From contig NZ_CP062260.1 of the NCBI RefSeq assembly GCF_014863545.1, positions 186,001-250,000 on the forward strand: DNA of 64,000 nt, read 5' to 3'. Shown piece by piece: positions 55,922 to 64,000 of this stretch. How positions within the stretch are numbered: position 1 is the stretch's first letter; each line of letters starts with the position of its first letter. A program made the translations under genes and the position numbers. The stretch comes from Paenibacillus sp. JNUCC32 (GTDB taxonomy: Bacteria > Bacillota > Bacilli > Paenibacillales > Paenibacillaceae). The notes beneath the pieces were generated by a model. It worked only from the letters and a program-made list of their open reading frames with translations, searched no databases and was not told where the DNA came from.

Positions 55922-57355
55922 ATGGGGCTTAAAAGCAATAAACAAAAGCTGACCATATTATATACCAACGATATACACAGCCATTTCGAGATGATGAGCA
56001 ATGTGGCGGCACTTATTTCCCGGGAAAAGACGGCTGCCGGCGATAAGTCGATCGTGCTGGATATCGGAGACCATATGGATCGCGCATCGGTGGAAACCGA
56101 AGGCTCGATGGGGCAAGCAAATGTGGATGTCATTAATTTGACAGGATACGACGCGATTACGATCGGCAATAACGAAGGCCTGACCATTTCGTACGATGTT
56201 CTGGAGCATGTATATGCCGGACTGCAGTGCCCCGTAGTTTGCTGCAACATCAGGGAGACGGAGAGCGGCAGTCCTCCATCATGGATGAAACGGCATGTGA
56301 TCCTGGAGCGGGATGGCATTTCGATCGGGCTCACCGGCGCGACGGCAGCTTTTGCAGGATTTTATCAATTGTTAGGCTGGGAAGCAGGAGACCCGGTGGA
56401 GGCCATCGCCGAACAGGTTCGAGCGCTTCAGGGCCAGTGTGATATCGTTATCGTTTTATCCCATTTAGGACTAACGATTGATAAAAGATTAGCAGAACAT
56501 GTAGAAGGCATTGATGTCATACTTGGCGGCCATACCCATCACATCCTTGAGGAGCCGCTAATGATCGGGAAGACAGCCGTATGCGGCGCGGGCAAATTCG
56601 GACAATACGTAGGTCGCCTCGTTATGGAGCGGAATGACGTTGGTGAACGGTTTGCCTGCGTAGAGGGAACCTTGCTGCCTGTGGATAAAAGCTTGATGGA
56701 GCCCATCGTGGAGCAGGCCATCCTGAAACATCGTGAGCTGGCCAAGGAGAAGTTAACCGAAGCCGTGGCCGTAATCGACCGCAGCCTGCCGATCCATTAT
56801 GAGGAGGAATCGCCGTTTGCGAACCTGTTGGCTCAGGCCGTGCTGCAGCACACGGGTGCCGAAATTGCGATCGTCAATTCCGGGCAGCTGCTGGGACCGC
56901 TGCCGGAGGGCGAAATCAGCACCGGGATGCTGCATGGTTTGTGCCCGTCACCGATTAATCCCTGTGTCGTAAAATTGCGGGGAGAACACATCTATCAGGC
57001 GCTTGAAGAGAGTCTGCTTCCGGAGTTTAGCGGGAAGAAGATCATGGGCTTCGGCTTCCGCGGGTATCTGTTAGGGGGCCTGGCCGTCGATGGATTAAAG
57101 ATCCGATATGACAAGGATGGAGAGCCTTACCGGAAGATCACGCAAATCTCCTTCAAGGGACAACCGCTGGAATGGCAGCGGGAATATCATGTGGGAACGC
57201 TCGACATGTTTACTTTTAAAATCGGATACGAGACCCTGGCGCTTGGAACGGATACGGTTTATATGCTGCCCGAGTTTATTCGAGACCTGCTGCGGAGCGA
57301 GCTTTCGCGTCCCGGATCGCTTGAAGCGTCCATGATTTCACGCTGGATATCCTGA
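55922..57355 (+). CDS. YunD-like metallophosphoesterase/5'-nucleotidase
   Basis: 477 residues from the ATG at 55922 (GGGAGGGGG upstream; the frame is open from 55832). The calcineurin-like N-terminal half has LYTNDIHSHFE, DIGDHMDRAS, IGNNEGL, VLSHLGLTIDK and GGHTHH for two metal ions. The 5'-nucleotidase C-terminal domain covers about 300-460. No signal peptide is present, so it acts in the cytoplasm, as the B. subtilis YunD type does. It hydrolyses nucleotides or 2',3'-cyclic nucleotides. Confidence 0.9.
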   Translation: MGLKSNKQKLTILYTNDIHSHFEMMSNVAALISREKTAAGDKSIVLDIGDHMDRASVETEGSMGQANVDVINLTGYDAITIGNNEGLTISYDVLEHVYAGLQCPVVCCNIRETESGSPPSWMKRHVILERDGISIGLTGATAAFAGFYQLLGWEAGDPVEAIAEQVRALQGQCDIVIVLSHLGLTIDKRLAEHVEGIDVILGGHTHHILEEPLMIGKTAVCGAGKFGQYVGRLVMERNDVGERFACVEGTLLPVDKSLMEPIVEQAILKHRELAKEKLTEAVAVIDRSLPIHYEEESPFANLLAQAVLQHTGAEIAIVNSGQLLGPLPEGEISTGMLHGLCPSPINPCVVKLRGEHIYQALEESLLPEFSGKKIMGFGFRGYLLGGLAVDGLKIRYDKDGEPYRKITQISFKGQPLEWQREYHVGTLDMFTFKIGYETLALGTDTVYMLPEFIRDLLRSELSRPGSLEASMISRWIS

Positions 57356-57425
57356 CAACCCCCGACTAACTTCCTTTGGCCGAGCATACATATGAGGAGG
57401 ACAAAGGTAAGGGGAGGGATAGGAC

Positions 57426-58250
57426 ATGGATTTTATCACATCCATCATACTGGGGATCGTGGAAGGACTAACCGAATTCATTCCGGTGTCTTCCACGGGC
57501 CACATGATTTTGACGGCCAAGGTGCTCGGTTACGATGACCAAACACCGATCATGAAGACGTTTGAGGTTGTCATTCAGCTGGGAGCCATTTTGGCGATCG
57601 CGATTGTTTATTGGAATCGGATTTTGAATCTGCTCGGGTGGAGCCGAAGCGAGCCGTTGACCCGGAAAGTGCCTCGGAGGCGATTGAATCTGATGCATAT
57701 ATTTTTGGGGATTGCTCCGGCCCTGCTGGTTGCGTTTTTTGCGAGGGATTTCATCAAAAGCCTGTTCCATGCGCAGACGGTGCTGTTTGCGCTTGTTGCC
57801 GGCGGCATTTTTATGATTTTTGCGGAATGGTACAATAAGCATAAAGTCCAAGTGACCACGCATGATATGGATGATTTGACATATAAGCAGGCCTTTCTGA
57901 TTGGGATCTACCAGATCATATCCGTCTTATGGCCGGGCTTTTCCCGTTCGGGGTCCACGATCTCCGGGGGCATGCTTAGCGGTGTGAGTTATAAGGCATC
58001 GGCCGATTTCTCGTTTATTATCGCAATTCCAATCATGTGTGCCGCATCGGGATATGAATTGCTGGATTCTTACCGATATTTTACTTTAGATACGATCGGT
58101 GTATTTCTAGCCGGTTTTATCGTTTCGTTTGTTGTCGCTTATTTTGTCGTCTTGGCCTTCATGAAACTCATACAGAAGATAAGGCTTACTCATTTTGCGA
58201 TCTACCGTTTTGGTCTCGCCGCCGTTTTTTGGCTGTTCATCATGCATTAA
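57426..58250 (+). CDS. uppP: Undecaprenyl-diphosphatase UppP (BacA)
   Basis: 274 residues, integral membrane protein with seven to eight helices. Active-site motifs are EGLTEFIPVSSTGH (residues 13-26, Glu and His) and PGFSRSGSTISGGM (Arg and Ser). It dephosphorylates undecaprenyl diphosphate so the lipid carrier for peptidoglycan can be reused, and extra copies confer bacitracin tolerance. GGGGAGGGA lies 7 bases before the ATG. It is probably cotranscribed with the YunD-like gene 70 bp upstream. Confidence 0.96.
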   Translation: MDFITSIILGIVEGLTEFIPVSSTGHMILTAKVLGYDDQTPIMKTFEVVIQLGAILAIAIVYWNRILNLLGWSRSEPLTRKVPRRRLNLMHIFLGIAPALLVAFFARDFIKSLFHAQTVLFALVAGGIFMIFAEWYNKHKVQVTTHDMDDLTYKQAFLIGIYQIISVLWPGFSRSGSTISGGMLSGVSYKASADFSFIIAIPIMCAASGYELLDSYRYFTLDTIGVFLAGFIVSFVVAYFVVLAFMKLIQKIRLTHFAIYRFGLAAVFWLFIMH

Positions 58251-58358
58251 GCAGGAGTAGACACAAGAAGGAGATCCGGCTTCTTCGTATCGTGATCCAC
58301 TGAAGACTAGACGCTATATCCCACACAAGTTTCAGAATAGCAGAGGAAGTGACGGATT

Positions 58359-59462
58359 TTGCGTCTTATACCTATCAACGCGTTGAGGCCGGGCATGGTT
58401 CTTGGTAAGAAAATATACAATAGTGACGGTTTAATCCTGCTTGCCGAGGGCGTGGAACTGACAGCCGGGCTGATCCGCCGTCTGGGCACGCTGGAACTCG
58501 GGTATGTATACATCGAGGATCCGATGACGGAGGATATCGTGGTTCCGGAGCTGTTGACCGAAGAGACGCGGCTGCAGGCGATCCAATCGATTCGGACCAG
58601 CTTCAAGAACCTGGAGAGCCAGGCTGCTCTGAAAGGCAGCTTCCTTCATTTGGGCAAAACGTTCTCCGGGATGATGGAGTCCATTATGGATGAAATTTCG
58701 GAGCATGATGAGGGCATGGTGCTGCTGACCGATATGAATACGAACGATTACAACCTGTACCGTCATTCTCTGAACGTATGCGTCTACTCGACGGTTCTTG
58801 GCGTGTCTTACGGGTATAACCGGGAAGAGCTGAGGGTGCTCGGCCTGGGGGCCCTGCTGCACGATATCGGGAAAACGCGGATAAGCCAGAAGCTGCTGAA
58901 CCATCCAGGACGGCTTAGCGAGGAGGAATTTCGCGAGGTCCAGAAGCACACCGAGATCGGCTTCAAAATATTGAAGGACGAGCCCAACATTCCGCTGTTA
59001 TCGGCGCATTGCGCCCTGTCACATCATGAGCGCCTGGATGGCAGCGGTTATCCCCGGGCTTTGAAGGGACCTGACATCCATGAATACGCCAAATGGATCG
59101 CGATTACGGATTCTTACGACGCGATGACCACGCAGCGGGTGTACAAGCCTGCATTGCTGCCGCACGAAGCGGTGGAGGTCATGTACGCCGGATCGGGAAC
59201 GCTGTATGAACAATCATTCTTGGCCATGTTTCGGGATCGGGTAGCGATATATCCTCCCGGGATCACCGTGAAATTGCATACGGGTGAGAATGGAGTGGTA
59301 TCCAGGATCCACGCGCATGTGCCGCATCGACCCGTTGTCCGCGTATTGACGGATGCCGAGGGCACCCCGTTATCCGCGCCTTACGAAGTGGATTTATCCG
59401 AGACGCTGGCCGTTATGATCGCCGGCATCGGACAGAGCACCATAGATCAAACTGGAGCATAA
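58359..59462 (+). CDS. HD-GYP domain protein, probable c-di-GMP phosphodiesterase
   Basis: 367 residues. An N-terminal domain (about 1-60: LIPINALRPGMVLGKKIYNS) resembles that of the protein at 53938. The HD-GYP domain has DYNLYRHSLNVCVYSTVLGV, GALLHDIGKTRIS, LSHHERLDGSGYPRALKG (canonical DGSGYP) and ITDSYDAMTTQRVYK. All expected metal ligands are present. The start is TTG 58359 with GAGGAAG upstream. It is 12 bp from the MMPL gene, so they form an operon. Confidence 0.94.
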   Translation: MRLIPINALRPGMVLGKKIYNSDGLILLAEGVELTAGLIRRLGTLELGYVYIEDPMTEDIVVPELLTEETRLQAIQSIRTSFKNLESQAALKGSFLHLGKTFSGMMESIMDEISEHDEGMVLLTDMNTNDYNLYRHSLNVCVYSTVLGVSYGYNREELRVLGLGALLHDIGKTRISQKLLNHPGRLSEEEFREVQKHTEIGFKILKDEPNIPLLSAHCALSHHERLDGSGYPRALKGPDIHEYAKWIAITDSYDAMTTQRVYKPALLPHEAVEVMYAGSGTLYEQSFLAMFRDRVAIYPPGITVKLHTGENGVVSRIHAHVPHRPVVRVLTDAEGTPLSAPYEVDLSETLAVMIAGIGQSTIDQTGA

Positions 59463-59474
59463 GGAGGTTGACTC

Positions 59475-61736
59475 GTGAGACGTAACGGCCATGCAACATT
59501 GCTGCATACATGGGGGCGACTGATTTACCGCTACCGTAAAGCCATTGTTGTAACCTGGCTTATTTTGTTTTGCGTGCTGCTTCCGTTTGCGTTCAAGCTG
59601 CCGTCCATATTGCAGCATAACGGGTTTACGCCGAAGGATAGCCCGGCCCAGATCGGAATCGAGAAGCTGGAGGAGGGTCTGGGGTTGTCGGCAGCCTCGC
59701 TGGATATCGTCGTTGTCAGTCGACACGATGAGAACCTGACGGCAGGGACGGCGCAGAGGCGGATACTGACGGAGCTTGCGCCTTTGCGTGACCGCCCATA
59801 TGTCAGGGATATGTATATGAATATCGCAGCTCATCAGGCAGGCCAGGATCATATCGTATCCGTGACGGTGCTGCTGGATCTGGATTCCTCGAAAGCCCTG
59901 CAGCAGTTTGAAGAGATCAGAGACTCAGTTCCCGACATCACGGGAGCGGATACGTACATAACGGGAAATACCGCCATCTTCGCCGATATGAATCAAGCCG
60001 TTAAGAGCGATATTATCCATGCGGAAATGATAGGCATTCCTGCAGCCTTGCTCATCCTGGCGGTCGTATTCGGCACATTGACTGCCGCGCTTCTTCCTTT
60101 AATCGCCGGAATTGTCAGCGTGGTGGTCACGATGGGCATTCTGTATTTTGTCGCTTTGGCCGACGGCTCGATCAGCAATTTTCTTCCGAATGTCGTCACG
60201 ATGCTGGGTCTGGCCGTAGGCATTGATTATGCCTTGCTGATCGTTAGCCGCTTCAAAGAAGAATTGCGGACACGGAGCGGGGATGTGGGATCCGCCCTGG
60301 CTATCACTTGCGCAACCGCCGGCAAAGCAGTGATGTTCTCGGGTGCTGCCGTGTTGATCGGTTTTGTGGCGATGAGTTTCATCGACCTGCCGATCTTCCG
60401 CTCTTTCAGCATAGGCGGCATTACCGTCGTGCTGTTCTCGGTGCTGGCCGGCAACACGCTTCTTCCGGCTTTATTGGGGATGCTGGGCCCCCGCATCGAT
60501 GCGCTCCCTCTCTTTCCGGCCAAACTCCGGTCGCTTCGGGGCCGGCAGACCTCGGGCATGTGGAGAAGGATCTCCGGTTTTGTTATGGCCCATCCCGTGA
60601 CCATCTCTGTAGCGGCGATCGGTTTGCTGCTGGTAGCGATCTATCCGGTCCGAAACATGAGCATTGCCATCCCCGCTGCCGAAGTGCTGCCCCCCGCCTA
60701 TGAATCCCGTTATGGCCATGACCTGCTTACGCAGGCTTATGACGAACGCGAATTGAATTCGATCGTTGTGGCGGTGGAGCTTCCGTCCTCCTATGCGGAT
60801 CCGCACAGCATCGAGCTGATGAAGGCGTACACGGATGAAATCAGGCTCATGCCAGGCGTGAAGCGGGTAGAGAGTTATCTGAGCGTTGGCAGGGGTTCGG
60901 TTGAGGAAGTATCAAACGTTCTGTCCCGCCAAGAGATCCGCCAGCAGCTGGAGCAGCATCGTTTTGTCAGAGGAACTATGGCAGCCGTTGCCGTGACTCA
61001 GGAGCATGAGGAATCCCATGCACTCACGATGCAGCTTGTCCAAGCGCTGCGGACCATGGATACGAATGAACTGAAGACCTATGTCACCGGCAGCCCCGCG
61101 TATAAACTGGATATCATGGAAGCCATCCAGCAGAACATTTCCTACGTCCTGGTATTTGTATTTGCGGTGACTTATATCATCCTCCTCTTCGCATTCCGGT
61201 CGATCGTGCTCCCCTTAAAGGCCAGCGTCATGAACATGCTCAGCCTGGGCGCCGGACTCGGTATCGTGGTGTGGGTATTTCAGGAGGGCATTGGTGCGGA
61301 GTGGCTGGGCGTTTCCTCTACAGGGTCCATCTTCGCGCTTTTGCCGGTCCTGATATTCTGCGTGGTGTTCGGCATATCGATGGACTATGAAGTCATGATG
61401 CTCTCGCGGATCATGGAGAACTATGAACGGACGGGGGATAACGAATTCAGCACGGCTGAGGGCTTGGAGAGTACGGGCGGCCTGATTACCAGCGCGGCTT
61501 TGATTCTGGCCGTCGTTGTGGGTGCCTTCGTATTTACGGACAATGAAGTGATGAAAGCGATCGGTTTAGGCCTGACAGCAGCCATTCTGCTGGACGCGAC
61601 CGTGATTCGGGTGCTGCTTGTGCCTGCATTCATGAAGATGCTGGGCAGAGCGAATTGGTGGAGTCCCGCATGGATGTTTCCGGCATCTAAGCTTGCTTCC
61701 AAGGAACGTTCAGACAAACGGGGGGAAGCCGGATGA
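59475..61736 (+). CDS. MMPL-family RND transporter (YdfJ-like)
   Basis: 753 residues with two repeats of one helix, an extracellular loop domain (about 48-165 and 410-530) and five helices, 12 in total. Conserved features are FGTLTAALLPLIAGIVSVVV, GLAVGIDYALLIVSRFKEEL (the proton-relay GIDYALL) and, in the second half, VFGISMDYEVMMLSRIMENY. MMPL proteins export lipids or hydrophobic drugs using the proton gradient. The start is GTG 59475 after AAGGAGG. Coupled to the HD-GYP gene. Confidence 0.93.
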   Translation: MRRNGHATLLHTWGRLIYRYRKAIVVTWLILFCVLLPFAFKLPSILQHNGFTPKDSPAQIGIEKLEEGLGLSAASLDIVVVSRHDENLTAGTAQRRILTELAPLRDRPYVRDMYMNIAAHQAGQDHIVSVTVLLDLDSSKALQQFEEIRDSVPDITGADTYITGNTAIFADMNQAVKSDIIHAEMIGIPAALLILAVVFGTLTAALLPLIAGIVSVVVTMGILYFVALADGSISNFLPNVVTMLGLAVGIDYALLIVSRFKEELRTRSGDVGSALAITCATAGKAVMFSGAAVLIGFVAMSFIDLPIFRSFSIGGITVVLFSVLAGNTLLPALLGMLGPRIDALPLFPAKLRSLRGRQTSGMWRRISGFVMAHPVTISVAAIGLLLVAIYPVRNMSIAIPAAEVLPPAYESRYGHDLLTQAYDERELNSIVVAVELPSSYADPHSIELMKAYTDEIRLMPGVKRVESYLSVGRGSVEEVSNVLSRQEIRQQLEQHRFVRGTMAAVAVTQEHEESHALTMQLVQALRTMDTNELKTYVTGSPAYKLDIMEAIQQNISYVLVFVFAVTYIILLFAFRSIVLPLKASVMNMLSLGAGLGIVVWVFQEGIGAEWLGVSSTGSIFALLPVLIFCVVFGISMDYEVMMLSRIMENYERTGDNEFSTAEGLESTGGLITSAALILAVVVGAFVFTDNEVMKAIGLGLTAAILLDATVIRVLLVPAFMKMLGRANWWSPAWMFPASKLASKERSDKRGEAG

Positions 61737-61873
61737 TTTCCAGCCGAACCAAGCAGAAGCCTTCTGTTTGGGTATGTTATAATCATATAATGGACATTAT
61801 CAGAACCGTAGAGTACATCCAAGCAAGTTGTACTGACTGAATCGGTAATTCAAAGAAATAAGGTGAGTGAACC

Positions 61874-63013
61874 ATGAGTAATACAGCACAGCCGTTTCCA
61901 TCAGCCGTAAGGCCTATTTCGCCGAGTTATGATCCGTGGGATCCGATAACTTCCCTGCGCGAGCATGGCCGCCACGTGCTGACCAGCGTGGAAATGACAG
62001 TGACGCATCTGTGCAATATGCGCTGCGAGCATTGCGCTGTCGGTGATATGCTCGTCATGAAGGAAGCCCCGATGCTGCCCCTGGATACGATGCTGAAGCG
62101 GCTGGATGAGGTAGAGCATCTGCAGACGATCAGCTTGACGGGCGGTGAACCGGCGTTTTTGGGCAAAACGGTGGATAACGTGATTGTTCCCCTGCTCAAG
62201 TACGCCAAGGAACGGGGAATCCGGACTCAGATCAACTCCAATCTGACGCTGGATATCGGCAGGTACGAGAAGATGCTGCCCTATCTGGACGTTATGCATA
62301 TTTCGTTCAATTACTTGAACGGGGACGACTTTTATGAGGTCGGATTTGCGAATAGCGCTCGCCCTGTCTCCAAGGAAACGGCATACAAGATGTACGACAC
62401 GATGCTGGTCAATTCCGAGAAGCTGAGCGCGGCCGGCATGTACATATCCGCCGAATCAATGATTAACTACAGAACGCATACGAAACTGGGCGGCATTCAT
62501 GAGCTGATCAAGGACATGGGCTGCAAGCGGCACGAGGTTCACCCGATGTATGCTTCGAACTTTGCATCCGCGCTGCCCGTCTTGTCTTTGGCCGATACGA
62601 AAGCCGCCATCCATCATTTGCTGGATGTCCGAGACAGGGACATGTGGATGCTGTTCGGAACGCTGCCGTTCTATGCCTGCAGCTCGGACGATCATGACCA
62701 GGAGATCATTCGCCGCTTGCGGCAAGAACCGAACGTAACGGTGCGGAACGATCCGGATGGCCGTAACCGGGTGAATGTGAATTTATTCTCGGGCGACGTG
62801 TACGTAACGGATTTTGCTGATATCCCGGCTTTTGGTAATATTAAGGAACAGAAGCTGGACGATATTTTTGACGCATGGTCTACAGGGCATCCGTTGAATC
62901 AAACGGTCAACTGTCACTGCGATGCAGTGAGCTGCTGCGGCCCGAACCTGTTGGTAGCCGACATGTACTATCGGGGTGTGGATTTCAAGTCGAGAAAAGC
63001 AAAGACAAACTAG
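61874..63013 (+). CDS. yfkAB: Radical SAM protein YfkAB
   Basis: 379 residues. The radical SAM cluster motif is VTHLCNMRCEHC (Cys47, Cys51, Cys54), with SLTGGEPAF as the SAM-binding GGE. The C-terminal NQTVNCHCDAVSCCGPN carries the CxC-x4-C motif that defines the YfkAB group and probably holds a second cluster. B. subtilis yfkA and yfkB are one reading frame; the reaction is unknown. AAGGTGA lies upstream of the ATG. A TATAAT at about 61781 may be its -10 box. Confidence 0.93.
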   Translation: MSNTAQPFPSAVRPISPSYDPWDPITSLREHGRHVLTSVEMTVTHLCNMRCEHCAVGDMLVMKEAPMLPLDTMLKRLDEVEHLQTISLTGGEPAFLGKTVDNVIVPLLKYAKERGIRTQINSNLTLDIGRYEKMLPYLDVMHISFNYLNGDDFYEVGFANSARPVSKETAYKMYDTMLVNSEKLSAAGMYISAESMINYRTHTKLGGIHELIKDMGCKRHEVHPMYASNFASALPVLSLADTKAAIHHLLDVRDRDMWMLFGTLPFYACSSDDHDQEIIRRLRQEPNVTVRNDPDGRNRVNVNLFSGDVYVTDFADIPAFGNIKEQKLDDIFDAWSTGHPLNQTVNCHCDAVSCCGPNLLVADMYYRGVDFKSRKAKTN

Positions 63014-63038
63014 AACCCTAGAAAGAAGGCGTGTCATC

Positions 63039-64000
63039 ATGGCAGAGGAATTTGAGGTCGGGAAACTGATTTTGAATTTACTCTTGGTTTTCCTGCTCGT
63101 TTTGTTGAACGGCGTGTTTGTAGCCGCCGAATTTTCACTCGTGAAAATGCGCCAATCCAGGCTGACCCAGCTCGTTAGCGAAGGGAACCGGCTTGCCGGC
63201 ATTGCGCTGAAAGTAAACCAAAAGCTGGATGCTTATTTATCCGCCACCCAACTCGGGATTACCCTGACTTCCCTGGGACTCGGCTGGATCGGGGAGCCCG
63301 CCATTTCCGAATTGCTGGTAGCTCCCATCATGCACAGCATTGGCTTTGCGGATGAGCGATTGATCAGCACGATATCGGTCGCGGTGGGCTTCTGTATTAT
63401 CACCTTTTTGCATATTGTGTTAGGGGAGCTTGCACCGAAATCTTTGGCTATTCAGCGGACGGAGGGCACGGCACTGCTTCTGTCAGCCCCGCTTCTCTGG
63501 TTTTACCGCATTTTTCTGCCGGTGATCTGGGTGCTCAATGCTTCCGCTAACCGTATTCTGAAGATGGTCGGCATCGAGCCAGCAAGCGAGGCCGAGGCAG
63601 CCCACTCCGAGGAAGAGATTCGGATTCTGATGACCGAGAGCGCACGGAGCGGTGTCATCGACGAGAACGAGATGAAATTGATGGACAACCTGTTCGATTT
63701 TTCCGATTTGAGAGCCAGGGAAATTATGCTGCCGAGGACGGATATGGACGTATTATTCACCAATTTTACCTTGGAGGAGAACCTTCGGATCGTCAACGAG
63801 ACGAAGCATTCCCGTTACCCGGTTGCCACGGACAACAAGGACCGCATCATCGGATTTGTCCACATTACGGATCTCCTTCTGGCAGAGCCGGAGAAACAGC
63901 GTGATCTGACATCCTTGGTGAGACCGATTATGGACGTATCGGAATCTATGGAGATCAGCCAGGTGCTGCGGAAGATGCAGGCGAGACATGAGCAGCTTGC
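63039..64000 (+). CDS. CNNM/CorC-type transporter-associated protein (hemolysin family), partial
   Basis: The frame is open from ATG 63039 (AAGAAGG upstream) to the window edge, 320 codons. An N-terminal helix LILNLLLVFLLVLLNGVFVA begins the DUF21/CNNM membrane domain (about 1-200: AAEFSLVKMRQSRL, SATQLGITLTSLGLGWIGEP, LGELAPKSLAIQ). CBS domains follow from about 225 (REIMLPRTDMDVLF; HSRYPVATDNKDRIIGFVHI). This family handles Mg2+ or other divalent ions. The C-terminal transporter-associated domain lies outside the window. Confidence 0.93.
   Translation, partial: MAEEFEVGKLILNLLLVFLLVLLNGVFVAAEFSLVKMRQSRLTQLVSEGNRLAGIALKVNQKLDAYLSATQLGITLTSLGLGWIGEPAISELLVAPIMHSIGFADERLISTISVAVGFCIITFLHIVLGELAPKSLAIQRTEGTALLLSAPLLWFYRIFLPVIWVLNASANRILKMVGIEPASEAEAAHSEEEIRILMTESARSGVIDENEMKLMDNLFDFSDLRAREIMLPRTDMDVLFTNFTLEENLRIVNETKHSRYPVATDNKDRIIGFVHITDLLLAEPEKQRDLTSLVRPIMDVSESMEISQVLRKMQARHEQL

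Overview
The window is ordinary low-GC-Gram-positive chromosome with a GC content of about 50-53% (estimated by eye). Most likely it comes from Paenibacillus or a close relative. The inference rests on strong AGGAGG-type ribosome binding sites, frequent TTG/GTG starts, the sufCDSUB order, a YhbH sporulation protein, YfkAB, YunC/YunD-like proteins, UppP, a MoaD-MoaE fusion and a meso-diaminopimelate dehydrogenase. No rRNA, tRNA or CRISPR array was seen.

Layout. 1-2.4 kb: end of a sugar-use operon (BadF-type sugar kinase and GH4 6-phospho-glycosidase). 2.5-9.1 kb: DinB protein, a LacI-type regulator divergent from a butanediol dehydrogenase with matching operators, and an ABC/FtsX exporter. 9.2-12.4 kb: Fur-type iron-siderophore uptake locus (two FecCD permeases divergent from a binding lipoprotein). 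12.5-19.7 kb: ECF-like sigma factor, glyoxalase-fold protein, a small unannotated protein, exonuclease III, LysR/SDR pair, FabV enoyl reductase, and a divergent pair of GyrI-like-domain genes. 19.7-24.4 kb is a patchwork of gene remnants among an AraC/GyrI-like regulator, a DUF3626 protein, an SDR, a decayed YdeI-like gene and a MORN protein with a stop at codon 5. 24.4-34.2 kb: SUFU-domain protein, DAP dehydrogenase, glutamate dehydrogenase, lipoprotein, YitT-family protein with a terminator in its leader, SDR, SMI1/KNR4 protein, MFS pump and second DinB protein. 34.3-36.3 kb: a broken IS5-type structure made of two overlapping partial copies around an AT-rich lipoprotein gene and remnants of an SDR and a LuxR-type regulator. 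36.5-47.3 kb: leucine-rich protein, rhodanese, OatA-like acyltransferase, YhbH, small membrane proteins, YunC and the mtnK-mtnA methionine salvage operon. 47.5-53.7 kb: Dps and the complete SUF iron-sulfur operon, preceded by a PerR/Fur-like box. 53.9-64 kb: two HD-GYP proteins, MoaD-MoaE fusion, YunD-like phosphoesterase, UppP, MMPL transporter, YfkAB radical SAM protein and the start of a CNNM/CorC-type protein.

Genes that act together: iron (Fur-boxed uptake, Dps, Suf); cell envelope (UppP, OatA-like acyltransferase, DAP dehydrogenase); c-di-GMP turnover (two HD-GYP proteins); drug and stress tolerance (FabV, MFS, MMPL, ABC/FtsX). I found no clearly new multi-gene system. The best leads are the YitT leader terminator, the IS-bounded island, the MoaD-MoaE fusion, the GyrI-domain cluster, the Suf promoter box and several small ORFs.
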